Source: an uncultured Clostridia bacterium (lineage in GTDB: Bacteria > Bacillota > Clostridia > Lachnospirales > Anaerotignaceae). Taken from it: a stretch of 43,500 nt of DNA. The notes beneath the pieces are model-generated. The model made no database searches, was not told the origin of the DNA, and saw only the letters and a list, made by a program, of their open reading frames with translations. The stretch is taken from contig CAMBLO010000019.1 of the NCBI GenBank assembly GCA_945868505.1, positions 1-43,500 on the forward strand. The letters are read 5' to 3'. A program made the translations under genes and the position numbers. Below are positions 34,494-43,054 of the stretch, in pieces; positions within the stretch are counted from its first letter, which is position 1, and each line of letters starts with the position of its first letter.

Positions 34494-35570
34494 TTATCTG
34501 CCCTTGTTTTTCGGGTGTTCCTTGGTGAACTTTCTTGCATTTTTCATGCCGCCCACTTCCTTGAACATCCGTTCAAATTTCTTTGCTTCGATTTCTCTGC
34601 TGCTGAGTCCGTCGTAGGCAGCCTCCTGCTGCAGCTTGAAATAGCTTTCCAGACGGCGCTGGTCGATGCGCCCCTCCTGCACCGCCGCCAAAACGGCACA
34701 GCCGGGCTCGCCCCTATGGGTACAGTTTCGGAATTTGCACTGCTCTGCCAATTCCTCAATCTCGTGGAAGGTGGTGGAAAGGTCTGTGTTTTCCGCACCC
34801 ATTTCCCGCATACCGGGGGTATCAATGACAACGCCGCCCAAGGGGCAGGGATACATTTCCCGTCCGGTGGTGGTGTGCCGCCCCTTATGGGCCTTGCCGA
34901 TGGATTGGGTTTCCAACAGTTCTTCCCCCAGAAGCTTATTGATGAGGGTGGATTTTCCCACGCCGGAGGAACCGATGAAGGCGCAGGTCTGGTTTTTGGA
35001 AAAATAGGGGGCGAATCGTTCGGCAATGGCTTCGTCAAACATGGACAGAGCGATGACATCGGAAAAGGCGGAAATTCTTTCGATTTCGCCGATGGCTGTC
35101 TCCAAATCTTCGCACAGGTCTGCTTTGGTCAGCACGATGACAGGAATGGCACCGCTGTCCCATGCGATGGAAAGATAGCGTTCCATGCGGTTCAGGCTGA
35201 AATTCTGGTCTAAGGACATACAAAGAAAGACGGTGTCGATATTCGCCGCCACTGCCTGTGCCTGCCCGGAAACGCCTACCGCCTTTCGCAGAAAAATGCT
35301 TTTTCTGGTCAAAATCTGATGGATGACAGCTTCGCTTTCCGCCGTTTCTTGGGTGAGCAGAACAAAATCCCCCACGGCAGGGTATTGGGCAAGCTCCTCC
35401 GTTTGAAAGCGCAACTTCCCTGAAATTTGCGCCAGAGCTTCTCCATCATCGGTAGCAACCTTATACTTTCCCCGATATTGGGAAATGACTCTGCCTAATT
35501 GATAGGCGGGAAAAAGGGTTGCCTCTGCTAAAAAACGTTCTGTTACGCCGTAGTTTTTCAATGTATACAA
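34494..35570 (-). CDS. rsgA: Ribosome small-subunit-dependent GTPase A
   Basis: 358 aa from the TTG at 35570. An OB-fold-like N terminus (GRVISQYRGKYKVATDDGE) is followed by a circularly permuted GTPase: VLTKADLC (G4), FIGSSGVGKSTLINKLLG (G1), GRHTTT (G2) and DTPGMRE (G3), then the C-terminal zinc motif C-x4-C-x-H-x5-C (CKFRNCTHRGEPGC). It acts in late maturation of the 30S subunit. TTG 35570 has GGAGG eight bases upstream; the ATG at 35585 lies within that site and has only a weak site of its own, though it cannot be excluded. Confidence 0.93.
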   Translation of the reverse strand: MYTLKNYGVTERFLAEATLFPAYQLGRVISQYRGKYKVATDDGEALAQISGKLRFQTEELAQYPAVGDFVLLTQETAESEAVIHQILTRKSIFLRKAVGVSGQAQAVAANIDTVFLCMSLDQNFSLNRMERYLSIAWDSGAIPVIVLTKADLCEDLETAIGEIERISAFSDVIALSMFDEAIAERFAPYFSKNQTCAFIGSSGVGKSTLINKLLGEELLETQSIGKAHKGRHTTTGREMYPCPLGGVVIDTPGMREMGAENTDLSTTFHEIEELAEQCKFRNCTHRGEPGCAVLAAVQEGRIDQRRLESYFKLQQEAAYDGLSSREIEAKKFERMFKEVGGMKNARKFTKEHPKNKGR

Positions 35571-35632
35571 TGTTATTACCTCCATTCTTTTCTCTAACAA
35601 AAATCCGTCAGGGGGAAGGAGGTTCAGAAGGG

Positions 35633-35689
35633 TTACTTCGTCAGACCTCCTTCCGGTCTTACAAGATCCATTTTGTATGTGTTCTTCAT
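35633..35689 (-). other. Possible 18-codon leader peptide before rsgA
   Basis: On the minus strand ATG 35689 follows AAAGGAG at ideal spacing and opens MKNTYKMDLVRPEGGLTK, then stop. The last codons form one arm of a 10-bp hairpin (35614-35623 with 35645-35654) just before rsgA. A TATAAT (35724-35729) lies upstream with no strong -35. It could be a regulatory leader or a small protein. Confidence 0.35.
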
Positions 35690-35761
35690 AAAAACACGCT
35701 CCTTTCGTGGATAGTTACCTTTATTATAAACCATTTCTTTGAGAAAGTCAGCCGATTCCAA

Positions 35762-35799
35762 TAAAAAACCACCTCAGACAGGTGGTTTGAGGTGGTTTT
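35762..35799 (-). terminator. Terminator of the PurF-like gene
   Basis: A 10-bp stem AACCACCTCA/TGAGGTGGTT (35767-35776 with 35788-35797) with a six-T run on the minus strand, 20 nt past the stop. Confidence 0.85.
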
Positions 35800-35819
35800 G
35801 GTCTTTATGGGAATCTGAA

Positions 35820-37241
35820 TTATTCTTTGCCGTTCCAGCAATAGGTGCAGACCTTTTCTCTGGGCAGGCCGATGGCTTCCAGCAGACCTTCCAGGGACTG
35901 ATAGCCCAAGGAGGAGAAGCCGAATTTTTCACAGATGGATTTCAGCAGACATTTGCCTCTTTCTGTGGAAGCATCTGTATATTCATCCAGATGGGCATCG
36001 CCGGCAATGCCTTCCAGTTCATGGATGATGCGGCGAGCCAGCAGGTCATCCTCGGAGCCCTTGCTGGTGAAATTCAGGAATTTGCAGCCATACATGATGG
36101 GAGGGCAGGCGGAACGCATATGTACTTCCTTAGCATGGGAATGGTACAGGAAATCTACGGTTTCTCTCAGCTGTGTGCCGCGGACGATGGAGTCGTCTAC
36201 GAACAGCAGCTTCTTGCCTTCGATCAGTTCGGGTACGGGAATCTGTTTCATTTTTGCCACACGGTTCCGAATCTTCTGGTTGGCGGGAGTGAAGGAACGG
36301 GGCCATGTGGGGGTATATTTTACGAAGGGACGGGCATAGGTCTGACCGCTCTGCTTTGCATAGCCCATGGCATGGGGTACACCGGAATCGGGGATACCGG
36401 CCACATAGTCCACATCGGGCAGTGTGCCGTTGAGGGCTTCGTCACGGGCCATGATTTCGCCGTTTTTATAGCGCATCACTTCTACATTTACCCCTTCATA
36501 GTTGGAGTTGGGATAGCCATAGTAGCTCCACAGGAAAGCGCAGATTTTCATATCTTCCCCTGCGGGCTTCAAGGTTTCATAGCCTTCGGGGGTGATTTTT
36601 ACGATTTCTCCGGGGCCCAATTCATATTCGTTTTCATAGCCCAGCTTCTGATAAGCGAAGGATTCGAAGGAAACGCTGTAGCCTTCTTCGTCCTTGCCGA
36701 TGAGTACGGGCAGTCTGCCCAGATTATCTCTGGCAGCGATGATGGCATCATCTGCTGTTAAAATCAGCAATGTTACAGAGCCTTTGATGACATCCTGAGC
36801 ATATTTGATGCCGCTGATGAGGTCTTCCTTCTGGTTGATGAGGCAGGCGATCAGCTCTGTTTCGTTTACTTTGCCGGAGGAAAGGGACATGAACTGATGA
36901 CCTTTGTCGAATTCTGACTGGATCAGCTCATCCGCATTATTGATGGCACCGATGGTGGTGATGGCATACATACCCAGATGGGAACGTACCAGCAGGGGCT
37001 GAGGGTCGGAATCGCTGATGCAGCCGATGCCTGCGCAGCCTTCGAAATCATGCAGGTCGTTTTCAAATTTTGTACGGAAGGGTGTGTTTTCAATGTTGTG
37101 AATCTGACGCTGGAACCCTTTTGTCTTGCTGTGGAGGGCCATACCGCCTCTCTTTGTACCCAGATGGGAATGATAGTCTACGCCGAAAAAGATATCCAGC
37201 ACGCAGTCCTGCTTGGAAGTTACGCCGAAAAAGCCGCCCAT
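35820..37241 (-). CDS. PurF-like amidophosphoribosyltransferase paralogue lacking the N-terminal Cys nucleophile
   Basis: 473 aa, full length for PurF. The phosphoribosyltransferase domain has an intact PRPP loop (LLFVDDSIVRGTQ), and AGIPDSGVPHAMGYA is also conserved. The N terminus reads MGGFFG, where active PurF has Cys as the first residue of the glutaminase (CGVFG-type, exposed after Met removal). Without this Cys the glutaminase half cannot hydrolyse glutamine in the usual way. The protein may use ammonia or serve another role. No other purine genes are near; the gene stands alone with its own promoter and terminator. I therefore do not assign purF. Confidence 0.88.
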   Translation of the reverse strand: MGGFFGVTSKQDCVLDIFFGVDYHSHLGTKRGGMALHSKTKGFQRQIHNIENTPFRTKFENDLHDFEGCAGIGCISDSDPQPLLVRSHLGMYAITTIGAINNADELIQSEFDKGHQFMSLSSGKVNETELIACLINQKEDLISGIKYAQDVIKGSVTLLILTADDAIIAARDNLGRLPVLIGKDEEGYSVSFESFAYQKLGYENEYELGPGEIVKITPEGYETLKPAGEDMKICAFLWSYYGYPNSNYEGVNVEVMRYKNGEIMARDEALNGTLPDVDYVAGIPDSGVPHAMGYAKQSGQTYARPFVKYTPTWPRSFTPANQKIRNRVAKMKQIPVPELIEGKKLLFVDDSIVRGTQLRETVDFLYHSHAKEVHMRSACPPIMYGCKFLNFTSKGSEDDLLARRIIHELEGIAGDAHLDEYTDASTERGKCLLKSICEKFGFSSLGYQSLEGLLEAIGLPREKVCTYCWNGKE

Positions 37242-37604
37242 GAATGTGCCTCCTTATATGTGATAAAAAGTTGATAGTTTTTGGATTTTGTGGGAATTTC
37301 CCCAACTATTTTATTTTAAATGAAAAAAAAGGCGAATACAAGAGAAAATGGCAATGGTGCATGGCAAAAAAGCCGTCGAAATAAAGTGGTTTTTCGTCAA
37401 TATGTCGGGAAGGGGGCTTTTTGCACAAGAAAAAATGGGTTGCCCTTTTAGAATCTAACAGTTTATCCCTTTTCCTGCTGCTTTGCAACTTTCCCTGTCC
37501 CCATAAAATTTGTTTGATTTTACAAATGGAGTTTCTCAATGGTAGTCGCACTTTTGGCAATGCACCATCAAATGCTCGCTGTCTTCTTTATAAAAAATGC
37601 CCGA
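37242..37604. promoter_or_regulatory. PurF-like gene promoter region
   Basis: On the minus strand TTGTAT (37336-37341) and TAAAAT (37313-37318), spacer 17, give a leader of about 70 nt. The leader has a short stem (AGTTGGGG/CCCCAACT-like near 37295-37308), but no purine riboswitch core is seen. The upstream part (37345-37535) is AT-rich and without credible genes; 37536-37604 holds the in-frame continuation of the HxlR gene. Confidence 0.55.
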
Positions 37605-37910
37605 TCATTGGCAGATGCTCTGTAAAATCGGCACAACGGAGCTTCCCTTTTCCGATAAGGAATATTCCACCCGGGGTGGAATTTCATCGTAGGATTTTCG
37701 CAGTACGATTTCATTGGCGATCAAATCCTTCAGGGCAGCCGCCAAAACGGCATCTGTAATATTTCCCATTTCTTTTCGCAGCTCACTGTAGCGCAGGACC
37801 TTTTTTTCAGCCAGTACACAAATGATGCGGGAATTCCATTTTCCACCGAAAACGGCGAGGCCATATTCTAAGGGACACCGAATGTCCTTGTCCAGCTTTC
37901 TCTGATACAT
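37605..37910 (-). CDS. HxlR-family (MarR-like) transcriptional regulator
   Basis: 101 aa. Typical features are CPLEYGLAVFGGKWNSRIICVLAE, LRYSELRKEMGNITDAVLAAALKDL and the wing PPRVEYSLSEKG, then VPILQSICQ-stop. After the TGA the same frame stays open for 23 more codons (SGIFYKEDSEHLMVHCQKCD and on, to 37536), so the family's usual CQW may have become CQ-stop through TGG to TGA. The DNA-binding part is intact. It diverges from a flavin-type protein gene, with a palindrome between them. Confidence 0.85.
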   Translation of the reverse strand: MYQRKLDKDIRCPLEYGLAVFGGKWNSRIICVLAEKKVLRYSELRKEMGNITDAVLAAALKDLIANEIVLRKSYDEIPPRVEYSLSEKGSSVVPILQSICQ

Positions 37911-38028
37911 TTTGATTTCCTCCTTATGGCTTTCTGCAAGACCGGTCTGTCATTCAGTTCTTCTTTTTTATAAGTTCAGTATATAAAATTTGCTTTTGAA
38001 ACACAAGTCGCTTATCAATTCCATAGGG

Positions 38029-38046
38029 ACTATGAAATTTCATAGT
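38029..38046. promoter_or_regulatory. 18-bp perfect palindrome, candidate HxlR operator
   Basis: ACTATGAAATTTCATAGT is a perfect inverted repeat in the divergent region between the HxlR gene (start 37910) and the flavoprotein gene (start 38157). HxlR regulators bind as dimers to such sites, often in divergent promoters, so this is the likely operator. Confidence 0.65.
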
Positions 38047-38156
38047 ATCTTATAAATTTCTTAATATATTGCCGAATGCGAGTAAAATTTTTATACTGAG
38101 TGTAGCTTGATCGAGCAAACAGCAAATTGAGGTTGAAAAATTTGGAGGTGCTTTTC

Positions 38157-38552
38157 ATGATGAACGAAAAAGTAAAAAATCTGTTGAAATCTGCTATGTG
38201 GGATTTGGCTACCTGTGCAAACGGCGAACCCAATGTTGTGCCTGTGGCATTTAAAGATGTGACCGAAGACGGCAAGCTGCTGGTTGGGGATGTATTGCTG
38301 GAAACAACTCTGCGCAACATCAAGGAAAACAACGGCAGAATCGCCATCTCTGCTTATGATGCCCAGAGTCTGGAAGGGTATCAGATCAAAGGCTCTGCCG
38401 AATATGTAACAGAAGGCCCTATTGTGGATGCTTTTAAAGTCGCAGTGGAAAAAATGTTCAATGGTGCGGCAACTGCCAAGGGGGCACTGGTGATCACTCC
38501 CGAAAAGATTATCGTAACCACACCCGGTCCAGAAAATAAAAAAGAACTGTAA
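38157..38552 (+). CDS. Pyridoxamine 5'-phosphate oxidase family (flavin-binding) protein
   Basis: 131 aa, a split-barrel protein. The start (MMNEKVKNLLKSAMWDLATCANGEPNVVPVAF) and the core LLVGDVLLETTLRNIKEN fit small PNPOx-like flavoproteins in anaerobes. Substrate unknown. GGAGG precedes the tandem ATGs. It is probably regulated by the divergent HxlR protein. Confidence 0.82.
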   Translation: MMNEKVKNLLKSAMWDLATCANGEPNVVPVAFKDVTEDGKLLVGDVLLETTLRNIKENNGRIAISAYDAQSLEGYQIKGSAEYVTEGPIVDAFKVAVEKMFNGAATAKGALVITPEKIIVTTPGPENKKEL

Positions 38553-38592
38553 TCATCAAAAAAAGACGGTGGCTGCAACCATACCGGACAAT

Positions 38593-38633
38593 AAAAAAGC
38601 CGAAAGCATTTGAAAGTGCTTTCGGCTTTTTTC
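38593..38633 (+). terminator. Terminator of the flavoprotein gene
   Basis: A perfect 11-bp stem (AGCCGAAAGCA/TGCTTTCGGCT) with an A run before and a T run after, so it may work on both strands. It directly abuts the tRNA fragment. Confidence 0.88.
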
Positions 38634-38676
38634 TGTCCGCGAGGTGACTCGAACACCCGACCTACCGCTTAGGAGT
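38634..38676 (-). other. 3' fragment of a tRNA-Arg(CCU) gene: attachment site of an integrative element
   Basis: On the minus strand the sequence runs from an anticodon loop CTCCTAA (anticodon CCU) through the 3' side of the anticodon stem, variable region, T arm (GGTCGGGTGTTCGAGTC) and acceptor 3' strand CGCGGACA. The 5' part before the loop does not fit a tRNA: the partner strand for GCGGT is absent. This is what integration into a tRNA 3' end leaves at the far end of an element. It marks one boundary of the conjugative element to the right. Confidence 0.75.
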
Positions 38677-38913
38677 ATGGCTTACCATGTGATACACGGT
38701 TCGGATGTAACTTCCAATATCATCCCTTACGCAGAATGACTTGTAGTAAACGAACTTTATGGTGCAAAACACCTATTCTGACGCAGTTTTATGTGTCCGT
38801 TGGGTGGTCCTATTAGCAAATTCTTAGCAAGAGGACATCCCGCCAAAGCTGATTGCTACTGCCATTCTTCATTCCCTTAGTTAAAATGACAAGGCAAATA
38901 CATGGAGGTTACT

Positions 38914-39111
38914 ATGGACAAGAAAGAGAAAAAGTCACTGCCGGAACCGCGCACATACACCGTGGAACAAATTGCGGCCATGCTCAACATTGGCCGCACA
39001 ACCGCATATCAGCTCGTCAAGCAGGAGGAGTTCAGGATCGTCCGCATAGGAAATGCAATCCGCGTTTCAAAGAAATCTTTTGACGAGTGGCTGGAAAGTT
39101 TGGAATTGTGA
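38914..39111 (+). CDS. Excisionase-family HTH protein
   Basis: 65 aa. TYTVEQIAAMLNIGRTTAYQLVKQ followed by VRIGNAIRVSKKSFDEWLES is the HTH_17/excisionase pattern. It lies 240 bp inside the attachment site and would direct excision of the element together with an integrase that is outside this window. Start ATG 38914 has GGAGG five bases upstream; the ATG at 38902 overlaps that site. The stretch 38677-38913 carries no gene; short repeats near 38700-38830 may be recombinase-binding sites. Confidence 0.85.
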   Translation: MDKKEKKSLPEPRTYTVEQIAAMLNIGRTTAYQLVKQEEFRIVRIGNAIRVSKKSFDEWLESLEL

Positions 39112-39122
39112 ATATCGCAAGA

Positions 39123-39159
39123 AACGCCGTAGGCTCAAAAAACCTATGGCGTTTTTTTA
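39123..39159 (+). terminator. Terminator after the excisionase gene
   Basis: A stem AACGCCGTAGG/CCTATGGCGTT (one mismatch) with a seven-T run, between the excisionase gene and the next gene. Confidence 0.8.
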
Positions 39160-39183
39160 TACCCATTTTGAAGGAGGCTGGAG

Positions 39184-39705
39184 ATGAAACTGACAGAAGC
39201 AGAAATGAGGATGGTGTTTCAGATTGAAAGTACCAATCAGAACGCTGCCCTGAATGAGATTTACATGACATGGCGCTACGCGCCGAACCCGGCAACGAAA
39301 GAAACGGCGGAAAGCCTTCTGGACAAGCTCCGTCCTCTGTCGGATCAGGAGTGCATGGATTTGATCCGCAAGGTGCAGGCCGAATACCGTCTGCCGGAGA
39401 AAGCCCGCACCATCGGAGAAATGCTGGCAGAGGCCAGACAGCAATCCGGGGCGCAGAAGTTATCCGGCCATGACATTATGGCTTTGGAGCGTTTCGACCC
39501 GGCAACCAGACACATGATCGTCTTTGATGTTCTTACCCATGACTCGCCTGTTGGCTGGAAGGGTGAGAAAATGCGCCTGTTCCTGACTGACGCCGGATAC
39601 AGCAAGGCTTTGGAAAATCAGGAAAAGGGGCACATCAAAATCCGCAGCCATGCGAAGGTGCTTTCCGGCGACCTCCACTATGACCATAAAGACCGTGAGA
39701 GGTAG
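39184..39705 (+). CDS. Conserved conjugative-element protein of unknown function
   Basis: 173 aa. It has no enzymatic signature I recognise (MKLTEAEMRMVFQIESTNQ, LDKLRPLSDQECMDLIRKVQ). Similar proteins accompany the replication initiator and PcfB in gut Firmicutes conjugative elements. Good ribosome site GGAGG. The following 170 bp, to 39876, hold no gene. Confidence 0.7.
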   Translation: MKLTEAEMRMVFQIESTNQNAALNEIYMTWRYAPNPATKETAESLLDKLRPLSDQECMDLIRKVQAEYRLPEKARTIGEMLAEARQQSGAQKLSGHDIMALERFDPATRHMIVFDVLTHDSPVGWKGEKMRLFLTDAGYSKALENQEKGHIKIRSHAKVLSGDLHYDHKDRER

Positions 39706-39875
39706 CCGCCCCAAAAATGTATCAAAATCAGTAGGATATCTTCTGTTTCTTCCTCTGTAGCTTGCGTTCTGAACAGGGCGTGGATGTTTTCCCATGTGGG
39801 AGACTATGGAGGCGTGCAGACGGATAAACCGCTTAAAATCAACACTTTTTATTTTCACAGGAAGGAGGTGCGAAG

Positions 39876-40772
39876 ATGGCTGTTTTTCGTATTGAAAAGA
39901 CCCGTGATTATACGGTCATGTCGAACCATCACTTGAAAGATCGGACGCTGACCCTGAAATCCAAAGGGCTGTTGTCCATGATGTTGTCGCTCCCTGACGA
40001 GTGGAATTACACCACCAGAGGTCTTGCGGCGATCTGCCGGGAAGGTGTGGACAGCATCGGTGCGGCATTGAAGGAGCTGGAAACCCACGGGTATATCCGG
40101 CGCACCCAGCTTCGGGATGAAAAAGGCAAGATCACGGATACCGAGTATGTGATTTACGAAATGCCTCAGTGCGAGCCGCCGTCAAGCCCAGGTACGCCTT
40201 TACCGGGTACGGCAAAGCCATATACGGAAAACCCGGATATGGGTATCCCGGATACGGCGGAACCGTGTACGGAAAAACCCGCACAATTAAATACTAATCA
40301 AACAAAGACTGATTTATCAAGTACGGAGATATCAAATCCTATCCAATCAAATCCCCCTACCCCCGCAGAGGCAAGGATGGGAACGGATCGGATGGGAGCC
40401 AGAGAATGTTATCGTGAAGTGATTTTGGATAACATCGAGTACAGCTATCTGGTGCAGGACAGCCACATCGACCGTGAGCAGCTTGACGAGATCGTTGACC
40501 TGATCGTGGATACCGTGTGTTCTGCCCGCAAAGTCATCCGCATTGCCGGAGATGATTATCCGGCGGAGGTGGTAAAGTCCCGGTTTATGAAGCTGGACAG
40601 TTCCCATGTGCAGTATGTCATGGACTGCATGAAGGACAACACCACCTATGTCCGCAATATCAAGAAATACCTTCTGGCGGCGCTGTATAACGCTCCGACC
40701 ACCATCAACAGCTACTATTCTTCCCTGGTGCAGCACGATATGTACGGGGACGGGCAAAGGGGGCGAGGCTAA
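39876..40772 (+). CDS. Replication initiator-like (RepA N-terminal/DUF6017-type) ICE protein
   Basis: 298 aa. The N-terminal winged helix is clear: RTLTLKSKGLLSMMLSLPDEWNYTTRGLAAI, then GIGAALKELETHGYIRRTQLRD-type sequence. A Pro/Thr-rich linker (about 95-165, with repeated PGT/TAKPYTE units) leads to a helical C-terminal domain (REQLDEIVDLIVDTVCSAR). Such proteins may start plasmid-like replication of excised elements. Ribosome site AAGGAGG. The next gene starts at the base after its stop. Confidence 0.78.
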   Translation: MAVFRIEKTRDYTVMSNHHLKDRTLTLKSKGLLSMMLSLPDEWNYTTRGLAAICREGVDSIGAALKELETHGYIRRTQLRDEKGKITDTEYVIYEMPQCEPPSSPGTPLPGTAKPYTENPDMGIPDTAEPCTEKPAQLNTNQTKTDLSSTEISNPIQSNPPTPAEARMGTDRMGARECYREVILDNIEYSYLVQDSHIDREQLDEIVDLIVDTVCSARKVIRIAGDDYPAEVVKSRFMKLDSSHVQYVMDCMKDNTTYVRNIKKYLLAALYNAPTTINSYYSSLVQHDMYGDGQRGRG

Positions 40773-41264
40773 ATGCAGGAGGAAGTAACGCGGGGCGCCG
40801 TAACACTCATTGTTGACGGAGCCAAGCTAAGTGAGCAGGTCTTTGAAAAGGCCGTCAAAAAGTTCCTGGAGGAAATCCAGAAAAGCCAGAAGCCCAAAAT
40901 CTACCGCGGCAGGCAGAGCCTTAAACAGCTTGCCAGCCAGAACACCGGTCTTGCCAATATCGAGATCAGCGACAGGAATATCAAGGCTTTCTCCCGTGTG
41001 GCGAAGAAATACCATGTGGATTTTGCCTTGAAGAAGGACACCGCCGCAGAGCAGTCCCGTTACCTGGTCTTTTTCAAAAGCCGGGACGCGGATGCCATCA
41101 CAGCGGCATTTCAGGAGTTTTCCAGCCGGAAAATGAGCCGTGAGAAAAAGCCCTCCATCCGGGAACGGCTGACCCAGGCGAAGGAACAGGCGGCGGAGAA
41201 AGTGGAACACCGCACCATTGACCGGGAGAAAGTAAAGGTCAAAGATCGGAGCGTGCAGAGATGA
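40773..41264 (+). CDS. PcfB family protein (DUF3801)
   Basis: 163 aa. The family pattern is MQEEVTRGAVTLIVDGAKLSEQVFEKAVKKFL ... KQLASQNTGLANIEI ... FSRVAKKYHVDFALKKD, with a basic C-terminal tail. PcfB-type proteins belong to the relaxosome/coupling step of conjugation. Its stop overlaps the start of the coupling ATPase (ATGA). Confidence 0.88.
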   Translation: MQEEVTRGAVTLIVDGAKLSEQVFEKAVKKFLEEIQKSQKPKIYRGRQSLKQLASQNTGLANIEISDRNIKAFSRVAKKYHVDFALKKDTAAEQSRYLVFFKSRDADAITAAFQEFSSRKMSREKKPSIRERLTQAKEQAAEKVEHRTIDREKVKVKDRSVQR

Positions 41265-43018
41265 ACATGAAAAAACTGTTTTTGCTGAATCTCCCGTATC
41301 TTCTGTTCGTGTATCCCTTCGATAAGCTGGCACAGGCTTTCCGGCTTGCGCCCGGTGCTGACCTTTCCGGCAAGCTGCTCTCCATTGGGGACGGCTTCAC
41401 GGCAGCCCTTTCCTCCCCGTGGCTCAGTTTCCATCCCACGGACCTGCTGATTGGCATAGCCGGTGCGGTGATCCTTCGCATGGCGGTCTATCTGAAAGGC
41501 AAGAACGCTAAGAAGTACCGTCACGGGATCGAGTATGGTTCTGCCCGCTGGGGTACGGCGGCAGATATCGCTCCCTACATGGACAAGGACTTTTTCCAAA
41601 ACATCCCTATGACGCAGACGGAGCGGATCACGATGGCGAGCCGTCCAAAGCAGCCGAAGTATGCCAGAAACAAAAACATTCTGGTGATCGGCGGTTCCGG
41701 CAGCGGCAAGACGCGGTTCTTCTGCAAGCCATCTCTGCTGCAAGCCCATTCGTCCTATGTCTGCACCGATCCGAAAGGGACCTTGCTGCCGGAGATCGGC
41801 ACTTTCCTGGAACGGAAGAAATACCGTATCAAGTGCCTCAACCTGATAAACTTCCGAAAATCCATGAAATACAATCCACTGGCCTACATTCGGTCAGAGA
41901 AGGATATCTTAAAGCTGGTGAACGCCCTGATTATGAACACGAAGGGAGAAGGCGAAAAATCTTCGGAAGATTTCTGGGTCAAAGCGGAACGCCTCTATTA
42001 TTCCGCACTGATTGGCTACATCTGGTACGAGGCCACGGAGGAAGAAAAGAACTTCATCACACTTCTGGACCTTATCAATGCCAGTGAAGCCAGAGAAGAT
42101 GACGAGACTTATCAAAGCCCGGTGGATCTGCTCTTTTCTCAGTTGGAGGAACGGGAGCCGGACCACTTCGCCGTCAAGCAGTACCGCAAATTCAAGATGG
42201 CGGCGGGCAAGACACTCAAAAGTATATTGATTTCCTGCGGTGCCCGGCTTGCTCCCTTCGATATCAAGGAGCTGCGGGACCTGATGGAGTATGACGAACT
42301 GGAACTGGACACCCTAGGCGACCAAAAGACGGCATTGTTTGTGATCCTGTCGGATACGGACAGCACTTTCAATTTTGTGGCCGCCCTCATGTATAGTCAG
42401 CTTTTCAATCTGCTCTGCGACAAGGCGGATGACTTCTACGGTGGGCGGCTGCCCGTCCATGTGCGGCTCATTCTCGACGAGTTTGCCAACATCGGCCAGA
42501 TACCGAACTTTGACAAGCTGATCGCCACCATCCGAAGCCGTGAAATATCGGCTTCTATTATTTTGCAGTCGCAGAGCCAGTTAAAGACCATCTACAAGGA
42601 CGCGGCAGATACCATTGTCGGTAACTGTGACAGCACCTTGTTTTTGGGAGGCAAAGAGAAATCCACGCTCAAGGAAATTTCGGAGCTGCTGGGGAAAGAG
42701 ACCATTGATCTCTATAACCAGTCCGAAAACCGGGGTAGTCAGGTTTCCCACGGCCTCAGTTATCAGAAATTAGGAAAGGAGTTGATGACCCAGGACGAAT
42801 TGGCAGTGATGGACGGCGGCAAGTGTATCTTCATGCTGCGGGGCGTGCGCCCGTTCCTTTCGGACAAGTACGATCTCACCCAGCACCCGAATTACAGATA
42901 CACGGCCGACGCCGACCCTAAAAATGTCTTTGACATGGAACGGTACATGAAGAAGCAGCGTGCCGTGGTAAAGCCCACGGATACCTTCGATGTGTACGAG
43001 ATTGACGCAACTACTTAA
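41261..43018 (+). CDS. VirD4/TraG-like type IV coupling ATPase
   Basis: 585 aa. Two N-terminal membrane segments (LFLLNLPYLLFVYPF and DLLIGIAGAVILRMAVYL) anchor it. Walker A VIGGSGSGKTRFF lies near residues 144-156, and Walker B RLILDEFANIGQ near 403-414, followed by the conserved SASIILQSQSQLKTIY. It moves the relaxase-DNA complex to the conjugation channel. It is co-transcribed and overlapping with pcfB. Confidence 0.93.
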   Translation: MNMKKLFLLNLPYLLFVYPFDKLAQAFRLAPGADLSGKLLSIGDGFTAALSSPWLSFHPTDLLIGIAGAVILRMAVYLKGKNAKKYRHGIEYGSARWGTAADIAPYMDKDFFQNIPMTQTERITMASRPKQPKYARNKNILVIGGSGSGKTRFFCKPSLLQAHSSYVCTDPKGTLLPEIGTFLERKKYRIKCLNLINFRKSMKYNPLAYIRSEKDILKLVNALIMNTKGEGEKSSEDFWVKAERLYYSALIGYIWYEATEEEKNFITLLDLINASEAREDDETYQSPVDLLFSQLEEREPDHFAVKQYRKFKMAAGKTLKSILISCGARLAPFDIKELRDLMEYDELELDTLGDQKTALFVILSDTDSTFNFVAALMYSQLFNLLCDKADDFYGGRLPVHVRLILDEFANIGQIPNFDKLIATIRSREISASIILQSQSQLKTIYKDAADTIVGNCDSTLFLGGKEKSTLKEISELLGKETIDLYNQSENRGSQVSHGLSYQKLGKELMTQDELAVMDGGKCIFMLRGVRPFLSDKYDLTQHPNYRYTADADPKNVFDMERYMKKQRAVVKPTDTFDVYEIDATT

Positions 43019-43054
43019 ACCCAAATCAAAAACATTTTTTAGGAGGATTATTTT

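Noticed and set aside
37242..37345. Purine riboswitch upstream of the PurF-like gene
   Set aside because: The ~70-nt leader lacks the three-way junction core and a terminator alternative.
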